The position numbers and the translations under genes are program-made. A model generated the notes under the pieces. That model saw nothing but the letters and a program-made list of their open reading frames with translations, searched no databases and was not told the DNA's origin. This document shows positions 24,229 through 29,905 of a stretch of 29,905 nucleotides of DNA, piece after piece (position 1 is the first letter of the stretch; every line of letters starts with the position of its first letter). Origin of the DNA: JBKBXU01 sp046313675 (lineage in GTDB: Bacteria > Bacteroidota > Bacteroidia > Cytophagales > Cytophagaceae); assembly GCA_046313675.1 (NCBI GenBank), contig JBKBXU010000011.1:1-29905 (forward strand), given 5' to 3'.

Positions 24229-27200
24229 TTATCGCATAATCTGAACCCATCCTTTATAGGATTTCTCACCACAGGAAGGTTGTAAATTATAATAATAAAC
24301 CCCATCACTTAAATCAGTACCGTCCCAGGTATTATCATAGTGTTCTGTCCTGTAAACTAACTTTCCCCAACGGTTATATACATCCATTCGTGCTCCATCA
24401 AACATCTGGAAACCATTAACATCTCTAATCACATAGGTATCATTGAGATTATCTCCGTTAGGAGTAAAGAGGTTTGGAATAACAAGCTCCTGTTGGTCAA
24501 TACTATGAACCACCGTGGTATCATATCCACGACATCCATAGTAATCCTGTACTACTAAGTAATACGTAGCTCTGTGTTGCTCAGGATTAATAGTCACATT
24601 ATTAGTATCACGTCTTGCTCCATTAAACAATTCTGTATCGGTGGTATCATTTAAGTACCAAAGGTAGGTCAATGAATCAGGATAATATACAGGATATTGC
24701 CAGTTAACAGAACCTGTCAGATCAACCGGAGATTTTGCGCAAACCGTATCAGCCGATCTGTTGAGTTCTACACGTGGATTGTGTGTAGAACGTACAAATA
24801 AGTTACGGGTAATGATACAGGCAGACAAATTATCATTAATCTCTAAAACATAGTGGAAGTTTCCTGGATTAGCCGGTGTGACCATTGGCTCAAGCTCGTT
24901 TACCGAACTAAGGTTAGACAAGGGAGATCCAACGCTACCAGCAGTCCAGGTAACATCATAACGATCAGGATCATCTGTCAAATCCGTTCCATCCTGTCCA
25001 ACTATTGATACTCGAACCTGTTTAGAATCATCCTCACAGATGTGCATATTAGGAGGATAAAGTAGTACCACAGGAGATGTAATTTCGATATAAACTGATT
25101 GTGTTACCGGACAATATCCCGAAGGATCCAACTCATCCCATGCAGTAACATGGTAGGTACGGCTCACGGGCGTTATAGCCACCGGATTAGCAATGGTAGA
25201 ATCACTAAGCCCTTCAAGGGTATTCCAACGATAAACATAATTTCCTCCAGACCCGTGGTAAGCCTCCACCTCTAATTGCACTTCAGCATCGCTGCAAGCT
25301 CTTACAGTCCAATCATTCTCATCTCTTAGTCTAGGGCGTGGATAAATGGAAACCGTCATTTCACGTGCATCGTTGGTCTCACAATCGCCATTACCTTCAA
25401 CACGTATATGAATAGTTTCTACAGTGGTAACATAATCAGGTGCATTCGTACCATTAAAATTTATTTGATAGGAAGTATTATTTCCATTAGGAGTAATTGT
25501 AACATTACTCGCCGCATCGGTATCTATTTCCCATACCTCAAAGGTCATACTTGATGGGCCGACGGAGTAAGTTTCTGTAGAACCGGCACAAACATTGCCT
25601 GGTCCTGAAAGGCTCATCTGTGGACGAGGCCTTATGCTTACTGCACGTGTCAAAGGAGCTAATGCTGCGCAGGAAATATTATCGTATTCAATGGTTTCAA
25701 GTACAGAAACATTTCCGGCTGTTGAACCAAAATTAACATTGATCGACCGTTCGTTAGCAGGATCAGAAATTACAGTAACTCCACTTGGGAAGGTCCAGGA
25801 ATAAACCGAGGTTTCCGGCCTTCCATCAACTTCATAGGTTAAGTCCTGATCGTTGGCACAAATAGACTGAGGTCCTGCCACGGTTCCACCGGAAGGTCTC
25901 TGCAATATAGCAACTGCCAATTCTGATGGAACTAAAGTCTGACATCCTGCTTCATTTGTTTCGACAACAGAAATATCTCCACTCTCTGCATCTACACTAA
26001 AATTAATTTGAACCGTCCCAGAACCTGCACCACTGCTTACTGAAGAACCGGTAAGCGTGCTCCATGTATATGTAGAGTTACTTGTCACAGGACTTACAGT
26101 ATAAGAATGTGTAGAGCTGTTACATACTTCTTCAGGACCGTTTATATCAAGGGCACCCGGACGGGCATTTACAATTACATTAGCACTTGCTTCATCATCA
26201 GCTTCACAACCCGTGTCAGTATTAGTAACCATCACCGTAATTGTTACCACACCTATACCATCACCAAAATCTACCACAATGGCAGGACTATCTTCACCAC
26301 TTGCGATGTCGGCTCCGGAAATTCCCCATGCATAGGTATATTCGGCATTAGGGTTTTGAACTGTAAAATCCACTCCTGTGGTATTTTCACAAACAGTTCC
26401 ATCTCCAACTATTACCGCCGCATCCGGCCTGTCATTTACAGCAACGTCTACTGAATTATCGGCATCAGTTGTACATTCTTCCGCAGAAGATGCTATAGCA
26501 GTATATGTTCCTGATTCGGAAACTAAAAGATTGATTCCGGCAGTAAGCTCTTCATCTACCCTGTACCAGGTATAGGTAATACCATCTACAGAAGGAGTAA
26601 TGTTTAAGGTTACATCCTCACCATCACAGAATATAATGTCACCATCGGCTGTAATTTCAAATGCCGGTGGATTTGGATTAACAGTTACATCTGCAGAATT
26701 ACCCGCATCAGTAGTACAGTTAGCCGAACTGGATCCGGTAGCAGTATATGTGCCTGACTCGTTTACAGTAAGTGTAGGCCCTGTCCAGGTATCAGTACCA
26801 TTGGTCCAGGTATAGGTTATACCATCCTGAACATCTATGATTTGTAATTCAACATCCCCTCCTTCACAGAAAATAACTTCTCCACCCGGACTTACCACAA
26901 AGTCATCAGGATTGTCATTCACCGTTACCTCAACACTGTTATCGGCATCGGTTGTACATTCTTCACCAGAGGAAGCTATAGCAGTATATGTTCCGGATTC
27001 GGAAACTAAAAGATTGATTCCGGCAGTAAGCTCTTCATCTACCCTGTACCAGGTATAGGTAATACCATCTACAGAAGGAGTAATGTTTAAGGTTACATCA
27101 TCGCCATCACAGAATATAATGTCACCATCGGCTGTAATTTCAAATGCAGGTGGATTTGGATTAACAGTTACTTCTGCAGAATTACCCGCATCAGTAGTAC

Positions 27201-29905
27201 AGTTAGCCGAACTGGATCCGGTAGCAGTATATGTGCCTGACTCGTTTACGGTAAGTGTAGGTCCTGTCCACGTATCAGTACCATTGGTCCAAGTATATGT
27301 TATACCATCCTGAATCTCTATGATTTGCAACTCAACATCCCCACCTTCACAGAAAATAACCTCTCCGCCCGGACTTACAACAAAGTCGTCAGGATTGTCA
27401 TTCACGGTAACCTCAACACTGTTATTAGCATCGGTAGTACATTCTTCTGCTGAAGTTCCTATTACAGTATACGTTCCGGAAGTTGACACTACCAGACTTG
27501 TCCCGTTAATTAATGGATCTGCTCCATTGAACCAGGCATAGGTAATACCCGCTGTGGCAGGATTAACACTTAAGGTTACATCTTCACCATCACAGAATAC
27601 AATATCACCATCAGCTATTACGTCAAAAGCAGGTGGATTTTCGTTCATGAATACTTCAGCTTCCGCATCATCGGTACAGCCTCCATCCAGCACTATTTCC
27701 ACTCTATAGACTCCTGGAAGGGTAGCACTGATAGAATTTCCATCACCTGCAATTGGATTCCCATTAAGGGTCCAGGTATAGGACGTACCATTGGTTGGTG
27801 TTGCATTAACTGTCAAATCGTTACCTTCACAGAAACTGTTTCCATCAGGGAAAGCAATGCCTGCAAAATTATTTTCTAGTATGGTCACATTGGTCGTAGC
27901 TTCGGCAAAACATCCTGTAGTAGGATTAGTAATCCGTACGGTGTAAGAACCTTCTTGAGAAGCATTGTATGAAATTCCGGTTTCACCGTCTATTAGTACA
28001 GTATTTCTAAACCATGTTCTGTTGCCTGTGCCACCAGATGTAAGCTCAACACTTCCACCTTCGCAAGCAGAAGCATCTCCGGGAGGAGTAATGGAAGCTG
28101 TAGGATTTTCATTTACAGTAACGGTCACCGTAGCGTCAGCCTCGGTGGTACATGCTTGTCCTGAGGAAGCTATTACATTATAGGTTCCGGATTGAGTAGC
28201 CGAAATGCTTGTTCCTTGTTCAATATTAACCCCGTCTCTGATCCACTGATACGTTATACTACCTTGAAAAGGGCTTACTGATAAATTCACACTGCCACCC
28301 TCACAGAAAGTAGTTGGGCCAGCTGCATTAATATCAAAATCATTCGGATTAGGATTAACAATGACTTCTGCTGTAGCATTTGCCTCAGTAGTACATTCGC
28401 CTGTACCTGTCGCTACCACGTTATAAACTCCGGCTTCCGTTACATTAACAGATGTAGCAGGAGTTCCAAAGTTAGCGCCATTTCTTGTCCACTGATAAGA
28501 GATGCCAGTCTGAGCAGGGCTTACTGAAAGGTTTATGCTTTCTCCATCACAAAAGATTAAGTCACCGTCTGCAGCAATATTAAAAGAATTTGGATTAGGA
28601 TGGACTGTAATTTCTACCGTATTATCAGAATCAGTAATACATTCATGTCCAAATGAAGCAAATGCACGGTAAGTACCAGCCTGATTCACAGAAACAGAAG
28701 TCCCCGGCTCAGCATAGACAGAACCATTTCTTCTCCAATGATAGGTAACTCCATCCTGAACTGGATTAACAGATAAGGTTACATTGTTTCCGGAACAGAA
28801 AATAATCGGACCGTCAGCTTCTATAGTAAAATTATCAGGTCTTTCTACTATAGAGAAATCAACCGCTTCATTAGCTTCTGTTGAACACAATTCATCCACA
28901 CCGGTTGCGATAACACTATAAGTACCACCCTGATAAACATCTATAGTTGGCCCTGTCTCACCCATATCTTCTCCATTTCTCGTCCAGCGATAAGTAACTC
29001 CTTCCTGAACAGGGTTTACAGTTAACTCAGCATATGTATCACAGAGACTTATTGGGGAATTAAATTCGATATCAAAAGGATTTGGATTTGGTATTACCTG
29101 AACCTGTGTGCTCACACATTCAGAATCGCCGCACTCATTTTCCCAACGGCCGTAATATGTTGTAGTTGTTGTAGGTGCTGCAATCTCAGCCACCAGTCCA
29201 CTAGCCACTGCCGTTCCGGTTCCACAGCCATTCGCATACCACCTGAAGACCCCTTCAGCTCCACCCTCACCACCTTCGGCAGTCAGGGTAATGTTGCCAC
29301 CAGTCGCAGAGCATATGCTTTCCGGAGCGGATGCAGAAGTTGCTTCCACAGGAGGAAGACACAAAATCGTACAAGGAGTAAACTCCGAAGTATTATGAGC
29401 AGTAGTTGTGTTTGCCGCAGAAGCCGTAGCTGTAATCAGCCTCTCATCTGTTATGTTTGTCACCAAAGGCGATGCCCCGGACATATGAAATGTCCTTCCC
29501 TGCAACTGATTAGAACCTTCCGTACCTTCATTACATTCTACACACGGGCTTGGGGTAAGCATAAACACCTCTATAGTAGAACCTGCAGGGCCTGTTAAGA
29601 CTATAAACCCATCACCATTTCTTGAAAAAGTAGGTGCCGCATAGTTATTATTACCAACACCATTTAGTTCTATACCTCTTGCAGTATTACAAAAGATACT
29701 GTTTCTATGTATGGAATTTTGATTACTTGTTGCATCAAGAATATTAACACCGTTACCGGCATTATTATTAATGGTGTTAGGCTGATTTGCGTTTACCCCA
29801 CCAATAAGGTTACCGGTTGACCCTTCATTCATTCTTACTCCGTCTCCTCCGTTTTGGGCTATGGTATTGTTGAAGACACTGTTGTTATCTCCATTCAACA
29901 TAGTT
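24229..29905 (-). CDS. Giant surface protein: beta-helix, 11 Ig-like repeats, PKD-like domains, T9SS type B domain (5' end outside window)
   Basis: The frame is open at the right edge, so the true start lies beyond 29905; 1,890 residues after the first ATG in view are present. The visible N-part is a right-handed beta-helix (NSVFNNTIAQNGGDG, NQNSIHRNSIFCN) with a capping domain. Eleven Ig-like units of about 80 residues follow (consensus ADGDIIFCDG-V-L, GITY-W, SGTYT, CTTDA, VNPNP), each with two cysteines, then about four PKD-like domains (VCENTTGVDF; VCNSSTHSY) and less regular beta domains. The C-terminus, VIPNLFTPNGDNLNDTYVI, VYNRWGKLVY and W-DGTDLSDGVYYY, is the gliding-motility-associated (CHU_C, type B) sorting domain. 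It should be carried out by T9SS and attached to the surface as an adhesin or gliding-type protein. Acidic, Thr/Asn-rich composition fits. Confidence 0.93.
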   Translation of the reverse strand, partial: TMLNGDNNSVFNNTIAQNGGDGVRMNEGSTGNLIGGVNANQPNTINNNAGNGVNILDATSNQNSIHRNSIFCNTARGIELNGVGNNNYAAPTFSRNGDGFIVLTGPAGSTIEVFMLTPSPCVECNEGTEGSNQLQGRTFHMSGASPLVTNITDERLITATASAANTTTAHNTSEFTPCTILCLPPVEATSASAPESICSATGGNITLTAEGGEGGAEGVFRWYANGCGTGTAVASGLVAEIAAPTTTTTYYGRWENECGDSECVSTQVQVIPNPNPFDIEFNSPISLCDTYAELTVNPVQEGVTYRWTRNGEDMGETGPTIDVYQGGTYSVIATGVDELCSTEANEAVDFSIVERPDNFTIEADGPIIFCSGNNVTLSVNPVQDGVTYHWRRNGSVYAEPGTSVSVNQAGTYRAFASFGHECITDSDNTVEITVHPNPNSFNIAADGDLIFCDGESINLSVSPAQTGISYQWTRNGANFGTPATSVNVTEAGVYNVVATGTGECTTEANATAEVIVNPNPNDFDINAAGPTTFCEGGSVNLSVSPFQGSITYQWIRDGVNIEQGTSISATQSGTYNVIASSGQACTTEADATVTVTVNENPTASITPPGDASACEGGSVELTSGGTGNRTWFRNTVLIDGETGISYNASQEGSYTVRITNPTTGCFAEATTNVTILENNFAGIAFPDGNSFCEGNDLTVNATPTNGTSYTWTLNGNPIAGDGNSISATLPGVYRVEIVLDGGCTDDAEAEVFMNENPPAFDVIADGDIVFCDGEDVTLSVNPATAGITYAWFNGADPLINGTSLVVSTSGTYTVIGTSAEECTTDANNSVEVTVNDNPDDFVVSPGGEVIFCEGGDVELQIIEIQDGITYTWTNGTDTWTGPTLTVNESGTYTATGSSSANCTTDAGNSAEVTVNPNPPAFEITADGDIIFCDGDDVTLNITPSVDGITYTWYRVDEELTAGINLLVSESGTYTAIASSGEECTTDADNSVEVTVNDNPDDFVVSPGGEVIFCEGGDVELQIIDVQDGITYTWTNGTDTWTGPTLTVNESGTYTATGSSSANCTTDAGNSADVTVNPNPPAFEITADGDIIFCDGEDVTLNITPSVDGITYTWYRVDEELTAGINLLVSESGTYTAIASSAEECTTDADNSVDVAVNDRPDAAVIVGDGTVCENTTGVDFTVQNPNAEYTYAWGISGADIASGEDSPAIVVDFGDGIGVVTITVMVTNTDTGCEADDEASANVIVNARPGALDINGPEEVCNSSTHSYTVSPVTSNSTYTWSTLTGSSVSSGAGSGTVQINFSVDAESGDISVVETNEAGCQTLVPSELAVAILQRPSGGTVAGPQSICANDQDLTYEVDGRPETSVYSWTFPSGVTVISDPANERSINVNFGSTAGNVSVLETIEYDNISCAALAPLTRAVSIRPRPQMSLSGPGNVCAGSTETYSVGPSSMTFEVWEIDTDAASNVTITPNGNNTSYQINFNGTNAPDYVTTVETIHIRVEGNGDCETNDAREMTVSIYPRPRLRDENDWTVRACSDAEVQLEVEAYHGSGGNYVYRWNTLEGLSDSTIANPVAITPVSRTYHVTAWDELDPSGYCPVTQSVYIEITSPVVLLYPPNMHICEDDSKQVRVSIVGQDGTDLTDDPDRYDVTWTAGSVGSPLSNLSSVNELEPMVTPANPGNFHYVLEINDNLSACIITRNLFVRSTHNPRVELNRSADTVCAKSPVDLTGSVNWQYPVYYPDSLTYLWYLNDTTDTELFNGARRDTNNVTINPEQHRATYYLVVQDYYGCRGYDTTVVHSIDQQELVIPNLFTPNGDNLNDTYVIRDVNGFQMFDGARMDVYNRWGKLVYRTEHYDNTWDGTDLSDGVYYYNLQPSCGEKSYKGWVQIMR
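26425..27390 (-). repeat. Tandem 483-bp near-identical duplication
   Basis: Two copies, 26425-26907 and 26908-27390, each encode two Ig-like units (161 residues, starting DDFVVSPGG). I count about 8 amino-acid differences between the copies (for example IEI versus IDV, GDD versus GED), and the DNA is also nearly identical. This is a recent in-frame duplication or a gene-converted pair. Confidence 0.9.
26425..29090 (-). repeat. Array of 11 Ig-like coding repeats
   Basis: Eleven successive units of about 80 residues (about 240 nt) inside the giant surface-protein gene, each with an FC..G entry, a Y-W core, a GTY strand and a CTTDA-type exit. The units nearest the 5' end of the gene are diverged. 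The last four form two nearly identical pairs (26425-27390). Confidence 0.85.

Noticed and set aside
25595..28183. Series of similar plus-strand ORFs of 65-76 codons
   Set aside because: They recur at the 483-bp and roughly 240-bp periods because they are antisense shadows of the Ig-like repeats in the giant gene.
26425..29090. Possible CRISPR or satellite array
   Set aside because: The repetition follows protein domains in a continuous reading frame; there are no short identical repeats with unique spacers.

Overview
The window looks like part of a draft chromosome of a free-living Bacteroidota, most likely in the Cytophagales (a Fulvivirga/Flammeovirga-type relative; this is inference). 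The reasons are an AT-rich base composition, four predicted cargo proteins of the type IX secretion system (three with type A 'YPNP' sorting domains, one with a type B gliding-motility-associated domain), a FecI/FecR/STN signalling cluster, many small lipoproteins, and a TAnnTTTG-type promoter. There are no tRNA or rRNA genes, CRISPR arrays or intact insertion sequences that I can see.

Layout. 1-458 holds palindromes but no convincing gene. 459-1121 encodes a lipoprotein. On the minus strand, 5069-1623 is a two-gene unit: a small lipoprotein resembling the M4-protease inhibitor emfourin, overlapping by ATGA the gene of a secreted thermolysin-family (M4) protease. A 10-N assembly gap cuts the protease gene inside its active-site region. 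On the plus strand, 5296-7535 pairs a membrane-anchored AraC-type regulator with a secreted GH16 lichenase whose domain order is circularly permuted, as in the Fibrobacter succinogenes enzyme. The gap between them carries a 21-bp-spaced direct repeat that looks like an AraC-type operator. A membrane protein (7622-8428) and a large orphan PAS histidine kinase (11103-8491) converge.

11104-11898 has no gene but has strong palindromes. A 58-residue protein (12075-11899) with its own terminator follows. 12322-13925 holds two paralogous lipocalin-like lipoproteins on opposite strands around a third lipoprotein. 16977-14026 is an ECF sigma / FecR anti-sigma / STN-barrel signalling operon. 21296-17219 is a four-gene minus-strand run: a DUF4230 protein, a small lipoprotein, a secreted trypsin-fold protease and an MscS channel. 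A flavin reductase (plus), an acetyltransferase overlapping a polysaccharide deacetylase (minus), and a giant Ig-repeat surface protein cut by the right edge complete the window.

How it fits together: most genes serve the cell surface. Both secreted proteases sit directly behind a small envelope lipoprotein gene in tight coupling (ATGA overlap; 1-nt spacing). This suggests a recurrent 'periplasmic guard plus T9SS protease' arrangement; only the first guard has a recognisable inhibitor family. The lichenase has its own putative membrane-spanning sensor-regulator. The FecI cluster reads out an outer-membrane event through a barrel that lacks a visible TonB plug.
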